NCBI RefSeq assembly: GCF_001280425.1
Contig: NZ_LIUF01000001.1
Span: forward strand, 288,867 to 352,866
Length of the DNA stretch: 64,000 bases
Source: Haloarcula rubripromontorii
Lineage (GTDB): Archaea; Halobacteriota; Halobacteria; Halobacteriales; Haloarculaceae
Direction of reading: 5' to 3'
Shown: one piece after another, positions 25,710-35,764 of the stretch
Position numbering within the stretch: the first letter of the stretch is position 1
How the letters are laid out: each line of letters opens with the position of its first letter
Translations under genes and position numbers: made by a program
The notes under the pieces: generated by a model
The model's input: only the letters and a program-made list of their open reading frames with translations
Told to the model about the DNA's origin: nothing
Database searches by the model: none

Positions 25710-27575
25710 ATGCCACGTTCAAGTAGCATGGAACGGCGATCGTTTCTGAAAGCAACGGGCAGTGCTGCGGCGGCCGCAGCGCTGGCAGGATGTTCCAGTG
25801 ATAGTGACGAGACTGAGGGCGCAGAGGAGGAGACCGGCGGTGGCACGGACTCGACAGACTCCAGTGGGGGCGATGTCGGGACCGACCTGAAACAGGACGG
25901 GGACCTCTGGCGGGTCAACACGGGGACGATGACGACGATGGACCCGATCGAGGCGACCGACACCCAGTCAGGAATCGTTATTCAGCAGATGTTCGACCCG
26001 CTGATGAACTATCCCGACAGCCAGCCCGCTGTAGAGGGGCTTATGGCTGCGGACTACGAGGTATCTGAGGACTTCACGACCTACACGTTCCAGTTAAAGG
26101 ACGCGACCTTCCACAACGGCGACACCGTAACCGCCAGTGACTTCGTCTACGCGTTCGAGCGGCTGACTGCATCTGAGAACTCCAGTCGTGCCTACTTCGT
26201 GCTTGACTCGCTGGGCGTGACACACGAGACGACGACTGAGACGGTCGACGGCGAGGAACAGGAAGTGTACAAGTCGGGGACGCTCGGTGTTGAGGCTGTC
26301 GACGAAACGACGCTTGAAATCCAGCTGGAGTCTCCGTTTGCCTCCACGCTTGAGATGCTCGCGTACTCATCCTTCGCACCGGTTCCCGAGGGCACGGTCG
26401 GCGACATCGAAGGGTACGAAGGCGAGATGACACAGGCCGAGTTCTCCAGTTCGAACCCGATCGGAAACGGCCCCTTCGAGTTCGATACGTGGAACTCCGG
26501 AACGGAGGCCAGAGTCAGCGCATACGACGACTACTATGGCGAAAGCCCGAGCATCGACGGCGTCCACTTTGCGGTCATCGAGAACGATTCAGCCAATTAC
26601 AATTACGCGATGAACCGCAATGCGGACATCTTCGAACTCCCCACGGCGCAGTACGACCCCGGGAAGGTGTCCGTCGAGGAGGAAGACGACGAGGGTCGCC
26701 AGATCGGGACTTACGGCGAGTTGCGCAACGGCGACACGGCCAATTACTCCGCTGTGTCGAACATCGGAGTGTTCTATCTCGGCTTCAACATGGCCAGCGT
26801 GCCTAAGCCGGTCCGGCAGGCAGTCGCATACTCGATGAACCAGCACACCGTTGTCGAGCAGGTGTTCAAACAGCGTGGTGAACCCGCGTACAACTTCACG
26901 CCGAAATCCGTCTTCCCCGGCGGCGCTCAGAACTACAACGACCGCGCCGAAAACGAGTACCCGTATGGCTACGACGACAGCCAGCTCGGAGAGGCCCGCT
27001 CGGTGATGGAAGAGGCTGGCTACGGCGAAAACGAGCGGCTCGGCATCGAGCTGACAATCTACGAGTCCGGTGTCTGGAGTGAAACCGCAAGCATTCTTCG
27101 AGACCAGCTGCAGAGTGTCTACATCGACCTCGAAGTCAATCAGGCGCCGTTCAACACGCTCCTCGAACGTGGTCGCAACGGCGAGCTAGAGATGTACTCG
27201 CTTGGCTGGGTCGCTGACTGGCCCGCCCCGGACAACTTCCTCCAGCTGCTGAACCCGCCACAGACCGATACGAGCCTCGATTTCCCGATTTCGTACGTCA
27301 ACTGGCAGCCGGAGAACGGCGACGCTGCCCAGCAGGCTGCGGAGGCGTACCAGTCGATTGCTGACAACCCGGCACCGACGGAGGAAGATCAGGCCGCCCG
27401 GAACGACGCGTACATCCAGATGGAGAACGCGAACTGGGAAGACGTCGCAATGCTGCCGGTGTATCACGAGCTGACTGAGCTGTTCTGGTACGACCACGTC
27501 GACTTCACGCCGCCAGCCGGAATGGGGCCGAGCCGACAGAAGATGAACACCGTGTCGCTCGGAGACAGACAGTAA
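25710..27575 (+). CDS. Peptide/nickel-type ABC transporter substrate-binding lipoprotein (DppA/OppA family)
   Basis: About 621 aa from ATG 25,710; ATG 25,728 (MERRSFLKATG) or an upstream GTG are alternatives. Twin-arginine signal ERRSFLKATG, Ala-rich h-region and lipobox LAGC. A Ser/Asp/Glu/Gly linker then precedes an SBP family 5 body (DPLMNYPDSQPAVEGLMADY-like start, TFHNGDTVTASDFVYAFER, and SYVNWQPENGDA near the end). It is therefore exported folded by Tat and lipid-anchored. It is the first gene of a five-gene transporter operon. An AT-rich region (25,590-25,680) upstream should hold the promoter. Family substrates are oligopeptides or sometimes sugars. Confidence 0.92.
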   Translation: MPRSSSMERRSFLKATGSAAAAAALAGCSSDSDETEGAEEETGGGTDSTDSSGGDVGTDLKQDGDLWRVNTGTMTTMDPIEATDTQSGIVIQQMFDPLMNYPDSQPAVEGLMAADYEVSEDFTTYTFQLKDATFHNGDTVTASDFVYAFERLTASENSSRAYFVLDSLGVTHETTTETVDGEEQEVYKSGTLGVEAVDETTLEIQLESPFASTLEMLAYSSFAPVPEGTVGDIEGYEGEMTQAEFSSSNPIGNGPFEFDTWNSGTEARVSAYDDYYGESPSIDGVHFAVIENDSANYNYAMNRNADIFELPTAQYDPGKVSVEEEDDEGRQIGTYGELRNGDTANYSAVSNIGVFYLGFNMASVPKPVRQAVAYSMNQHTVVEQVFKQRGEPAYNFTPKSVFPGGAQNYNDRAENEYPYGYDDSQLGEARSVMEEAGYGENERLGIELTIYESGVWSETASILRDQLQSVYIDLEVNQAPFNTLLERGRNGELEMYSLGWVADWPAPDNFLQLLNPPQTDTSLDFPISYVNWQPENGDAAQQAAEAYQSIADNPAPTEEDQAARNDAYIQMENANWEDVAMLPVYHELTELFWYDHVDFTPPAGMGPSRQKMNTVSLGDRQ

Positions 27576-27687
27576 TCGCGTCCCTGCTGGCGTGATCGTC
27601 CCCGCCACGATTGGTGACGGGAACGACTTCGCAGCCCTCAGAGATTATGAACTCACAAGTACCCGTACAACGGAGACAAGCTAAGCC

Positions 27688-28728
27688 ATGAGCCGCGCTA
27701 CGTATCTGCTCAAGCGCTTGGTACTGTCGATCCCTGTTATCATATTCGGGACGACAGTAACGTTCGCAATTATCCGGCTGGGGCCGCTCAGTCCTGCAGC
27801 GGCGATCCTCGGGCCACAAGGCGATGCCCGCGCGATCCGACAGATCGAGCAACGTCTGGGACTGAACGACCCCCTCTGGGAGCAGTACTTCGACTTTATG
27901 GGAGACCTGTTCCTGTTTGACCTGGGCCAGTCATGGGTGATCAACTCCGGAACGCCGGCCATCGACCTCATCATCAGCTACGCACCACGGACGATCTGGC
28001 TCGGATTCTGGGCCGTCCTGATCGCCCTCGGAATCGGTATTCCGCTCGGCTTCTACGCCGGCCTGAATCCCAACACGTTCTCGGATTACTTCGCCTCTTT
28101 CGGTGGGATTGTCTGGCGGGCGATGCCGAACTTCTGGCTCGCGGTCATTCTGGTGACGGTGCTCTCGCAGTCGGAGCAGCTGTTTGGGTTCAGCTGGACC
28201 AGCTTTATCGTCGAGACCAACGTCGTGACCTCGCCGAACCTCGCCGTGCTGAAAAATCCCACGAGACTGATAACCGATCCGGGACAGGCGTGGAACAACC
28301 TCGCGAAAGCGACAAAACAGATACTGCCGCCCGCACTGGTGCTTGGGTCCGCGTCGATGGGCACAGAGATGCGGATCGGCCGAACTGCCGTTCTCGAAAC
28401 GATCAATTCGAAGTACGTCGAAACGGCCAAGGCCAAAGGCGTCTCACCGCGGGTACTGGTCTGGAAGCATATCTTCCGGAACGCCCTGATTCCGCTCGTG
28501 CCGGTGATCACTGCCGAGGCGTTCATCCTGATCGGCGGGTCAGTGCTCGTCGAGACAGTCTTCTCGATTAACGGTATCGGTCTCCTGTTCTTCCGGGCGG
28601 CGGAGCAGGGTGACCTTCCGCTTGTTGGGACACTGATGTATCTGTTCATCCTTCTTATCGTCGGGCTGAATATCGTACAGGACTTCGCGTACACAATCAT
28701 CGACCCACGCGTGGGGTACGACGGATGA
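27688..28728 (+). CDS. dppB: ABC transporter permease (DppB-like)
   Basis: A 346-aa inner component with six predicted TM helices. An N-terminal helix starts right after YLLKRLVLSIPVIIFGTTV. The EAA loop ETAKAKGVSPRVLVWKHIFRNALIP contacts the ATPase. Typical DppB length is 306-346. It starts 112 bp after dppA and overlaps dppC by 4 bp (ATGA), indicating coupled translation. Confidence 0.93.
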   Translation: MSRATYLLKRLVLSIPVIIFGTTVTFAIIRLGPLSPAAAILGPQGDARAIRQIEQRLGLNDPLWEQYFDFMGDLFLFDLGQSWVINSGTPAIDLIISYAPRTIWLGFWAVLIALGIGIPLGFYAGLNPNTFSDYFASFGGIVWRAMPNFWLAVILVTVLSQSEQLFGFSWTSFIVETNVVTSPNLAVLKNPTRLITDPGQAWNNLAKATKQILPPALVLGSASMGTEMRIGRTAVLETINSKYVETAKAKGVSPRVLVWKHIFRNALIPLVPVITAEAFILIGGSVLVETVFSINGIGLLFFRAAEQGDLPLVGTLMYLFILLIVGLNIVQDFAYTIIDPRVGYDG

Positions 28729-30185
28729 GAGGGACAGAACCCACCGACGACATTGATCAGCCGTTGCGGGACCGACTCAAAGCACACCCCAGGCCGGCAC
28801 TACTGTGGGGTGCCGTACTCTGTGTCCTGTTACTGCTTGAGGGACCGACGTACCTCGATGGGCTGTTCGGCGCGATAGGCTACGTGCTCGCGCGACTCCC
28901 GGGATCGCCCGGCGCCGAGGCGTTCGCCGGTGCGTCGGCCTTCTTCAGCGAACTGCCGCATCTGCTGAGCCGAGAACTGATACCCAACCGAGGGTACTAC
29001 GACGGGAGTAGCTGGCAGGGCACGTTCCTCGGCCTTGAGCCGAAGTACGCATGGCTCATTCGCTTCCTGCTGGTGTATGCATACGTCGCAGTCTTGTTGG
29101 CGTGGCTGTGGTACGGGTACGTGCTCTTCCGACGGCACTATCGCGCTGCTGACTGGACGCCGACTGACGATGTCATCGACCGACTCCGAAGCCACTACTG
29201 GGGCCTGTTCGGACTCGCTGTCGTCGTCTTCTTCATCACGATGGCCGCGTTCGCGCCCGTTGTCGGTCCAACGACAGCCGAAGAGAATATCAAAGGGCCG
29301 TACTCCCACGAGATGCAGTACTTCAACGAGGACACGGAGACGGTCGAAACGATTACCATCGGCGAGGCAAACCTTGGGTCCGCATCGCGCGGTAGCGGGG
29401 ACAGCAACGTCGGTATCTGGAGTTACGACGACTTCGGGCGATTCCACCCTGTCGGAACGCTCGTCAGCGGCAAGGACCTGTTTACCTTCCTCGCCTTTGG
29501 CGCACGGGTGTCGCTGTTCATCGGCCTCGGGTCGATGGCGATTGCGGGCTTTATTGCGACGACACTGGCGTTAGTTACCGCCTACTACAAGGGAGTCACT
29601 GACCTCATTGTGGTCCTGACCAGTGACTCCGTGCAGGCGATGCCAGCATTGCTGCTGGTGATTCTTGCGACAGTGGTGTTCAAGAACCACTGGATAGCAG
29701 AGATCTACAACGGGGCGATGCTGTTCATCCTCCTGTTTGCGCTGATACGCTGGCCAGGGCTGTGGCGAGCAGTGCGTGGCCCTGCGTTACAGGTCGGCGA
29801 ACAGGAGTGGGTCGACGCGGCAAAGAGTTACGGCCAGCGACCCACTGTGATTATGCGGAAACACATGGCACCGTATATTCTCGGCTATCTCCTGGTTTAC
29901 GCCTCCCTGACGCTCGGTGGCGTCATTATCTCGGTCTCCGCCCTCTCGTTCCTCGGACTCGGGATTACCGCCCCGACTCCCGAGTGGGGGCGGGCGATCA
30001 ACATCGGGCAACAGTACATCGCCAGTCAGTCCTGGCACATCTCGCTCATTCCGGGCATCCTGATTACGCTGGTCGTCACCGGCTTCAACGCGTTGAGCGA
30101 CGGGATTCGGGACGCTATTGACCCACAGAGCGAGGGTGCTGAAGGCGGTGCAACCGGCGCGGCCGCCGGAGGTGGTGGCGGATGA
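28725..30185 (+). CDS. dppC: ABC transporter permease (DppC-like) with N-terminal extension
   Basis: 486 aa, against ~300 for bacterial DppC. Residues ~1-140 contain two or three extra helices (LLWGAVLCVLLLLEGPTYL, FLLVYAYVAVLLAWLWYGYV); the standard permease core starts near residue 155 (LFGLAVVVFFITMAAFAPVV) and its EAA loop is DAAKSYGQRPTVIMRKHMAPYI. The C-terminus is Gly/Ala-rich. Overlaps dppB and dppD by 4 bp each. The extension is common in haloarchaeal members; its function is unknown. Confidence 0.92.
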   Translation: MRGTEPTDDIDQPLRDRLKAHPRPALLWGAVLCVLLLLEGPTYLDGLFGAIGYVLARLPGSPGAEAFAGASAFFSELPHLLSRELIPNRGYYDGSSWQGTFLGLEPKYAWLIRFLLVYAYVAVLLAWLWYGYVLFRRHYRAADWTPTDDVIDRLRSHYWGLFGLAVVVFFITMAAFAPVVGPTTAEENIKGPYSHEMQYFNEDTETVETITIGEANLGSASRGSGDSNVGIWSYDDFGRFHPVGTLVSGKDLFTFLAFGARVSLFIGLGSMAIAGFIATTLALVTAYYKGVTDLIVVLTSDSVQAMPALLLVILATVVFKNHWIAEIYNGAMLFILLFALIRWPGLWRAVRGPALQVGEQEWVDAAKSYGQRPTVIMRKHMAPYILGYLLVYASLTLGGVIISVSALSFLGLGITAPTPEWGRAINIGQQYIASQSWHISLIPGILITLVVTGFNALSDGIRDAIDPQSEGAEGGATGAAAGGGGG

Positions 30186-31402
30186 GCCACACCGAAGACG
30201 GCGAGCCGCTGCTGGCCGTTGACAACCTCCGGACCGTGTTCCACAGCGATAAAGAGGAGATTCGCGCTGTCGACGGCGTTTCATTCGACATTGCACGCGG
30301 CGAGACGCTCGGTATCGTCGGCGAATCCGGTTCGGGCAAGAGCGTCACCGCGCGCTCGATCATGGGACTGGTCGATAGTCCGGGCGAAATCAGCGAGGAG
30401 TCGTCCATACGGTTAGACGGACGAGAGCTGACGACGCTTTCGGAGAAGCAATACCGGTCAGTTCGTGGCGGCGACATCGCGATGGTGTTTCAGGACCCGC
30501 TGAGTTCGCTCAATCCGGTGTACACTGTCGGGAACCAGATCATCGAGGCGCTGGAGCTCCACCGTGGTATGGAAGGGGCCGAAGCCAAGTCGGAGGCCAT
30601 CGAACTGCTGCGTGCGGTCGGCATCCCCGACGCGGCGCGGCGTGTCGATGAGTTCCCACACGAGTTCTCCGGCGGGATGCGCCAGCGAGCCGTCATCGCG
30701 ATGGCACTGGCCTGTGACCCAGACCTGCTCATCTGTGATGAGCCGACGACGGCGCTCGATGTCACCATTCAGGCCCAGATTCTGGACCTGCTACAGGAGA
30801 TTCAGACAAAGCGTGACATCGGTATCATGTTCATCACGCACGACATGGGCGTCATCGCGGAAGTCGCCGACCGCGTCGCCGTGATGTACGCCGGCGAAGT
30901 CGTCGAGCAGGCACCGGTAGAGGAACTGTTCGCGAACCCACACCACCCATACACACAGGGACTTCTGCAGAGCATTCCCGGCCGGAATCCCAGTACGGAT
31001 CGACTCCCCACTATCGAAGGGGACGTGCCGACGCCACACGAATCGGCGTCGTACTGTCGGTTTGTCAGCCGGTGCCCGAAGGGCTTCGATGAGTGTGAGC
31101 GGGTCCATCCCGCCCACGTCGAAGTCAGCGAATCAGCGGACCACACTGCCGCCTGTCTCCTGTACCCCGAAGATATGCCTACTGACGACACTGTGACACA
31201 GCACGAAGAGAACGCGGACCAGACAGGCGTCGAAGCAGACGAAGCACTGTCGGCGGACGACTGGCCGGCTGAGCGTCGAAAGGCTGGTACTGACGGCGGT
31301 CCATCCGGGTCCGAGGACGGCGACGCACGGGCTGATGGTGGCCACGGCCACAGTGCCGGGGACACCGGCGGCCAGCTGGACGGAGGTGACACAGATGAGT
31401 GA
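30182..31402 (+). CDS. dppD: ABC transporter ATPase (DppD-like)
   Basis: A 406-aa cytoplasmic ATPase. Walker A GESGSGKS (~47), Q-loop [11 protein letters not shown], signature FSGGMRQR, Walker [14 protein letters not shown]-loop FITHDMG. It has the oligopeptide C-terminal Cys motif region ([20 protein letters not shown]) and then a ~90-residue acidic, low-complexity tail. It overlaps dppF by 8 bp. Confidence 0.94.
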   Translation: MSHTEDGEPLLAVDNLRTVFHSDKEEIRAVDGVSFDIARGETLGIVGESGSGKSVTARSIMGLVDSPGEISEESSIRLDGRELTTLSEKQYRSVRGGDIAMVFQDPLSSLNPVYTVGNQIIEALELHRGMEGAEAKSEAIELLRAVGIPDAARRVDEFPHEFSGGMRQRAVIAMALACDPDLLICDEPTTALDVTIQAQILDLLQEIQTKRDIGIMFITHDMGVIAEVADRVAVMYAGEVVEQAPVEELFANPHHPYTQGLLQSIPGRNPSTDRLPTIEGDVPTPHESASYCRFVSRCPKGFDECERVHPAHVEVSESADHTAACLLYPEDMPTDDTVTQHEENADQTGVEADEALSADDWPAERRKAGTDGGPSGSEDGDARADGGHGHSAGDTGGQLDGGDTDE

Positions 31403-32732
31403 ATCAGTTGTCGAGACCGCGTCCCACCAGACCGGCGAGACACTGCTCGATGTGCAGGATCTGAAGACGTACTACGAAGGCGGTGGACTGCTCGGGGGAG
31501 ACCCAGTGAAAGCCGTCGACGGCGTGAACTTCGAAATCTCGCGCGGCGAGACGTTCGGGCTGGTCGGTGAATCCGGCTGTGGCAAGACAACCCTCGGTCG
31601 GACACTCATCCAACTGGAAACGGCCACCTCCGGGACAGTCTCCTTCGATGGAACGGATATAACCGAACTCAGCGGCGACGACCTCAAGGAGTGGCGCCGC
31701 AACGCCCAGATGGTGTTTCAGGACCCCGAGTCGAGCCTCAACGACCGGATGACTGTCGGTGAGATAATCCGCGAACCGCTGGACGTCCACGAGCAGGGCA
31801 CGGCTCGCGAGCGTCGGGAGAAAGTGCGGACACTGCTCGATCAGGTCGGACTCATGCCGGAGCACTACTACCGATATCCGCACCAGTTCTCCGGCGGCCA
31901 GCGACAGCGTATCGGCATCGCGCGGGCGCTTGCACTCGAACCGGAGTTCGTCGTCCTCGACGAGCCCGTTTCGGCGCTCGACGTGTCCGTCCAGGCCCAG
32001 ATACTCAATCTGCTGGAAGACCTGCAAGAAGAGTTCGGTCTCACGTACCTCTTCATCGCGCACGACCTGAGTGTGGTCCGGCACATCTGTGACCGCGTCG
32101 GCGTGATGTATCTCGGGAATCTCATGGAGGTCGGGCCGACGGAACAGCTGTTCCAGCGCCCGGAAAACCCCTACACGCGCGCGTTGCTGTCGGCGATTCC
32201 GGAACCGGACCCGACGGTCCAGGCGGACCGGATTACCTTGCCCGGCTCGCCACCGAGTCCACGGGACCCACCGGAAGGATGCCCCTTCGCAACGCGGTGT
32301 CCCGTCCGGATTCGGCCCGAAGACATAGACGCTAGCGATGCGGTGTGGGACCGGATCCGAGAGTTCCGTGATGTCATTCGCGAGCGGTCCCGCGCGGAAC
32401 AGTCGCTCGGTGAGCGGCTCAAGGAACGGCTCGGGTTCGACACCGCGTTGGCTGACGGCGAAGAAATCATCGCGGAGGAGTTCAGCGACGTGGACCTCCC
32501 GCCAGACGTACGAGAACACGTCGAACAGGCTGCAACGTATCTCAGTGATGGGGACCCCGATGCCGCACGGGCGTACCTCAAGGAAGTGTTCGGCGGTCAG
32601 TGTGACACCGAAACACCGCAGTACTACGATGTCGACGACAGACGGATGAGCTTCTGTCACCGGCACGCACAGGAGCACGTCTCCCCTGGCGACGAACTGC
32701 GCCAACGTGGCTACGACACGCACGATGGATAA
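31395..32732 (+). CDS. dppF: ABC transporter ATPase (DppF-like) with long C-terminal extension
   Basis: 445 aa from ATG 31,395, chosen because the upstream part of the frame lies in dppD's low-complexity tail. Walker [11 protein letters not shown], signature [15 protein letters not shown], Walker [14 protein letters not shown]-loop FIAHDLS. The C-terminal oligopeptide motif CPFATRCP is followed by a ~100-residue acidic helical insert before two further Cys (GGQCDTE, SFCHRH). That insert is longer than in bacterial DppF (~330 aa total). Together with DppA-D it forms a complete importer. Confidence 0.93.
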   Translation: MSESVVETASHQTGETLLDVQDLKTYYEGGGLLGGDPVKAVDGVNFEISRGETFGLVGESGCGKTTLGRTLIQLETATSGTVSFDGTDITELSGDDLKEWRRNAQMVFQDPESSLNDRMTVGEIIREPLDVHEQGTARERREKVRTLLDQVGLMPEHYYRYPHQFSGGQRQRIGIARALALEPEFVVLDEPVSALDVSVQAQILNLLEDLQEEFGLTYLFIAHDLSVVRHICDRVGVMYLGNLMEVGPTEQLFQRPENPYTRALLSAIPEPDPTVQADRITLPGSPPSPRDPPEGCPFATRCPVRIRPEDIDASDAVWDRIREFRDVIRERSRAEQSLGERLKERLGFDTALADGEEIIAEEFSDVDLPPDVREHVEQAATYLSDGDPDAARAYLKEVFGGQCDTETPQYYDVDDRRMSFCHRHAQEHVSPGDELRQRGYDTHDG

Positions 32733-33132
32733 CCTGTCGGGAAAGGTACTCGATCTGCTGTGGTATGCCCTCGGCGTAACGCTCACAGCGACGCTTATCG
32801 GCGGCGTGCTCTCGCCGCTCCGCGGCGGTGGCTGGGTGACAGTGAAGTTCGCGCTGTTTTTTATCGGCTTCGCGCTGTTCGGCTACGCTTCGGTTACGCT
32901 GTGGCGTGCGCCATCTCTCGATTCAGACGACTCCGACGACTCCGCCGTGTCGTTTGGCGTGTCGGGGCGGGAGCGAACGCCGTTCGAGTCGGTGCTGGCT
33001 CGGGTCGTTCCGCCCCTCGATACGCTCGCCCCGCCCGAAGACCGACTCTCGCCGCCGGTGAAGCTCTTCGTTGCGAGTCTGTTCGTCCTCGGGCTTTCCC
33101 TGAGCATGGAAGTCATCTTCGGCGTCCGGTGA
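32725..33132 (+). CDS. Small membrane protein, haloarchaeal conserved type
   Basis: A 135-aa protein; ATG 32,725 overlaps the dppF stop by 8 bp. Helices at ~8-30 ([19 protein letters not shown]), ~36-58 ([20 protein letters not shown]) and C-terminal ~112-132 ([19 protein letters not shown]), with an acidic Ser/Asp loop between. No function recognised. The overlap argues for co-translation with the transporter, but similar proteins of haloarchaea are found in unrelated contexts, so a transport role is not claimed. Confidence 0.75.
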   Translation: MDNLSGKVLDLLWYALGVTLTATLIGGVLSPLRGGGWVTVKFALFFIGFALFGYASVTLWRAPSLDSDDSDDSAVSFGVSGRERTPFESVLARVVPPLDTLAPPEDRLSPPVKLFVASLFVLGLSLSMEVIFGVR

Positions 33133-33169
33133 CACCACCATTTACCTCCCGCGGGCGTAACGACAGGGT

Positions 33170-33694
33170 ATGGTAAAGACAGGTGGTGAGGGGACAGACG
33201 ACCTCGAACGGCTTGCCGCCGGTTCGGACGCCCGCAAGGCATCGTGGAAACAAACGTTAGATGAGACACAGGCGCTGGCGGACCAGCGGCGTTCTGACGG
33301 CCGCGAGGCAGTCGTCGTCCCCGCCGGGGATGCGGGTCTGCAGACAGTTGACGACGGTGACGGACTCGAACTCGTGTTCGTCATTCCGGGCAACAAGGCC
33401 GAGGACGTGACGCGGCTGGTGGAATCGAATCCCCTCGAAGCGTACGACGTGTACCGGCGAACGGTCGGAGAGCAGGTGTTTCTGGCCGTCGAGTATTTCG
33501 ACCCGAACGCTGCGTCGCTGTTCATCGCTGGCGCGTACGAGCTCCGGGACGCCGGCAACGCGGTGACCGCTGCGAACGACGGGGCGACGTTCCAGACGTT
33601 GCTCAGGAAACTGGACGGGACGCCGGTCGCATCGTTCGACCACGCAGACCGGACGAAGTTCCTTCCGACCGATAAACTCCCGGTCGAAGAGTAG
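33170..33694 (+). CDS. Haloarchaeal conserved hypothetical protein
   Basis: A 174-aa soluble acidic protein starting MVKTGGEGTDD. Alternating strand/helix pattern (REAVVVPAGDAG, LELVFVIPGNKAEDVTRLV, FLAVEYFDPNAASLFIAGAYEL). No catalytic motif recognised. It lies 37 bp after the membrane protein gene, just upstream of tRNA-Leu. Genuine coding is supported by composition and by the absence of frame breaks. Confidence 0.75.
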   Translation: MVKTGGEGTDDLERLAAGSDARKASWKQTLDETQALADQRRSDGREAVVVPAGDAGLQTVDDGDGLELVFVIPGNKAEDVTRLVESNPLEAYDVYRRTVGEQVFLAVEYFDPNAASLFIAGAYELRDAGNAVTAANDGATFQTLLRKLDGTPVASFDHADRTKFLPTDKLPVEE

Positions 33695-33816
33695 AGAGTG
33701 ACGGGAACCGGTGTGTCACGGTCGCTAGCGAGCCACACCAGCGTGATTGTGATGGGACACGATGGCAGTCCAAGACCGAAAGGACCATTCACTAGCCCCC
33801 GCAGAGTTCAATCTGC

Positions 33817-33901
33817 GCGAGGGTAGCCGAGCTTGGCCAAAGGCGGTGGGCTTAAGACCCGCTCCCGTAGGGGTCCGTGGGTTCGAATCCCATCCCTCGC
33901 A
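33817..33901 (+). tRNA. tRNA-Leu (anticodon TAA)
   Basis: Acceptor GCGAGGG pairs with CCCTCGC, discriminator A (33,901); D-arm GCC...GGC; anticodon stem around loop CTTAAGA (anticodon TAA); a long variable arm CTCCCGTAGGGG typical of class II leucine tRNAs; T-arm GTGGG TTCGAAT CCCAT. 85 nt, no intron, no encoded CCA. Confidence 0.95.
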
Positions 33902-34151
33902 TTCTGCGACGAGTGGACACGAGCAGCGATACGGGCGTGGACAATCACGGGTCACCGGACGCTGTGACTCGTGTTTAGCTGGCCACAGATTCCACAGGAT
34001 ACACGCTGACCGCTCATCTGTGACACACTCGATAGTCTCGTGTGGCACAGCCGTGTCGATCACAGATTCGGGTGCGGTAATGACAGATAGTCCGAACGGC
34101 GAGCGGCCGGACACGACGCGTTTTTGCACGTCTGTGGCCTATACCGGCGTA

Positions 34152-34664
34152 ATGACTGATGTGCCAGACGACGTTGCCGAAGCGTTCGACCGACACGATG
34201 CGCTCGTCCCGGCCGGGGATAGCTACGCTGTCGAGACGACGAACTTCGACGGTCGCGTGACCGCGACCGAGGGCGAGGAGTGGCGGACGAACTACGAGGT
34301 GACGGTCAGAGCGCCGTCGCTGCAGGCCGCGACAAGTGACGAGGTCGGTGATGCCGTCGTCGATGGCTGGCTTGAGACGCTGGAGCGGCGGCTTGAGGAC
34401 GCGCCGAAAGCGACCCGAACTGCTGTCGAACTAGACGAGTACAGCGTCGTCGAGGACGGCGAGCAGGTCGTGGTCACGTTCGAGTACACAATGGGTGGCG
34501 AACGGCAGGCCGCAGACGTCGCAAAGACCTTCGTCGAGTACGTCGAGGGGACGTATGTCGAGGGTGTCATTCCAGGCTATGACTACGTCGGTGTCGTGGC
34601 TGACCTCCTCAATTCGGCGAGTACCGGTGGCAGTGAAGGCTCTCGTGGCGGGACGCCGCTATAG
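34152..34664 (+). CDS. Haloarchaeal conserved hypothetical protein (DUF5813-like)
   Basis: 170 aa from ATG 34,152. MTDVPDDVAEAFDRHDAL, then a mixed alpha/beta body with VEYVEGTYVEGVIPGYDYVG near the end, a block typical of a small family restricted to halophilic archaea; the DUF number is from memory. It is acidic, soluble and has no membrane helix. Function unknown. The 250 bp between it and tRNA-Leu hold no other gene. Confidence 0.75.
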   Translation: MTDVPDDVAEAFDRHDALVPAGDSYAVETTNFDGRVTATEGEEWRTNYEVTVRAPSLQAATSDEVGDAVVDGWLETLERRLEDAPKATRTAVELDEYSVVEDGEQVVVTFEYTMGGERQAADVAKTFVEYVEGTYVEGVIPGYDYVGVVADLLNSASTGGSEGSRGGTPL

Positions 34665-34704
34665 TGGGGCCGTGCCGAGCACAGAGTTCAGATAACGGTC
34701 TGTC

Positions 34705-34935
34705 TCAGTCCATCGCGATATAGGTCTGTGTCGTTTCGACGCCCTGAATTTCCTGAATGTGCGTCGCTGCGACATCCTTGACTTCAGCGGGCGTCTCCAC
34801 GTTCACTTTCGCGATGAAGTCGACGTCTCCGGCAACGATATGTGCCTCGACAACGCCGTCGACGCCTTCGATATCAGCTTTCAGGCGGTCCGCGTCACCG
34901 GTGTGGGCTTTAACCATAACGTATGCAATGACCAT
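34705..34935 (-). CDS. Stand-alone Lrp/AsnC effector (RAM) domain protein
   Basis: A 76-aa single-domain protein, VIAYVMVKAHTGDADRL...VETTQTYIAMD, the beta-alpha-beta-beta-alpha-beta RAM fold that binds amino acids or other small ligands in Lrp regulators, with no DNA-binding half. It starts 2 bp after the trkA stop on the same strand, so the two form an operon. It may modulate TrkA or an Lrp protein by hetero-oligomerisation. Confidence 0.88.
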   Translation of the reverse strand: MVIAYVMVKAHTGDADRLKADIEGVDGVVEAHIVAGDVDFIAKVNVETPAEVKDVAATHIQEIQGVETTQTYIAMD

Positions 34936-34937
34936 TT

Positions 34938-35624
34938 TCAGGCACCTCCGAGCGCGGTTGCGCGCTCTGATTCGCCAACGACGATGCTTCGGACATCCGA
35001 GAGCGTCTCGAAGTCGGCCAGTATCACGACGCGATCACCGGCCTCTAGCGTTTCGTCAGGGTCGGGAATGGCGAGCGGGGCCTCGCCTTTCCCATGTGCC
35101 ATCAGCCGGGAATCCGACGGCAGCTCCAGTTCCGACAGCGTGTACCCCTCCATCGGCGATTGCCGCTGGATGGTAAACTCCACGAGCTGGAGGTTCTGCG
35201 CGATATCGGCGACTGCGCGGATGTTCCCGCCCAGCAGCGCATTCTTGGCGGCGATAGCGCCCAGTCGTTCTGGGTAGATTACCTCGTCGACCTCGGAGGC
35301 GTAGCGTCGATAGATCTCTTCGCGGTAGTCCTCGTCGATGCGCATGACGGTTCGACAGCCGTGTTCCTTGGCGATCATACAGGCAACGAAGTTGTCGTTC
35401 AGGTCGCCGGTGAGCGCGCCGAGCGCGTCGGCGGCTTCGAGATCAGCGTTGCCGAGCGTCTCCTCGATAGCGCCATCGCCCGCAATCACCTCGAAGCCAG
35501 CCGTTCGCGCGCGCTCAACTGCGTTCTCATCGCGCTCGATGAGGACAACTTCGTGGCCACTCTCTTGCAGGACGCGAGCCGTCCGCAGTCCGACACGACC
35601 TGAACCCACGATAACGAATCGCAT
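34938..35624 (-). CDS. trkA: TrkA-type K+ transport regulatory protein (RCK-N + RCK-C)
   Basis: 228 aa, ATG 35,624. Residues 1-140 form a Rossmann RCK-N domain with GSGRVGLRTARVLQESG dinucleotide loop, acid ERDENAVERA, and VMRIDEDYREEIY. A C-terminal RCK-C domain (~140-215: MEGYTLSELELP, AGDRVVILAD) follows. It gates a Trk/Ktr-type K+ channel in response to NAD(H)/ATP. The membrane subunit is not in the window. Downstream RAM protein is coupled; another RAM protein is divergent, 141 bp away. Confidence 0.92.
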   Translation of the reverse strand: MRFVIVGSGRVGLRTARVLQESGHEVVLIERDENAVERARTAGFEVIAGDGAIEETLGNADLEAADALGALTGDLNDNFVACMIAKEHGCRTVMRIDEDYREEIYRRYASEVDEVIYPERLGAIAAKNALLGGNIRAVADIAQNLQLVEFTIQRQSPMEGYTLSELELPSDSRLMAHGKGEAPLAIPDPDETLEAGDRVVILADFETLSDVRSIVVGESERATALGGA

Positions 35625-35764
35625 ACACCCTCCTATGGGGCGGGGGTGAATAAAAGTACCCACCCGGTGGAACCACCGGACGCCTTGACCACGCTGTCAA
35701 ACAATACAGCCGTTGTTTTTTCCTGACGGAACCTTTTTCGTGCCATGACACGACACACCACAAT

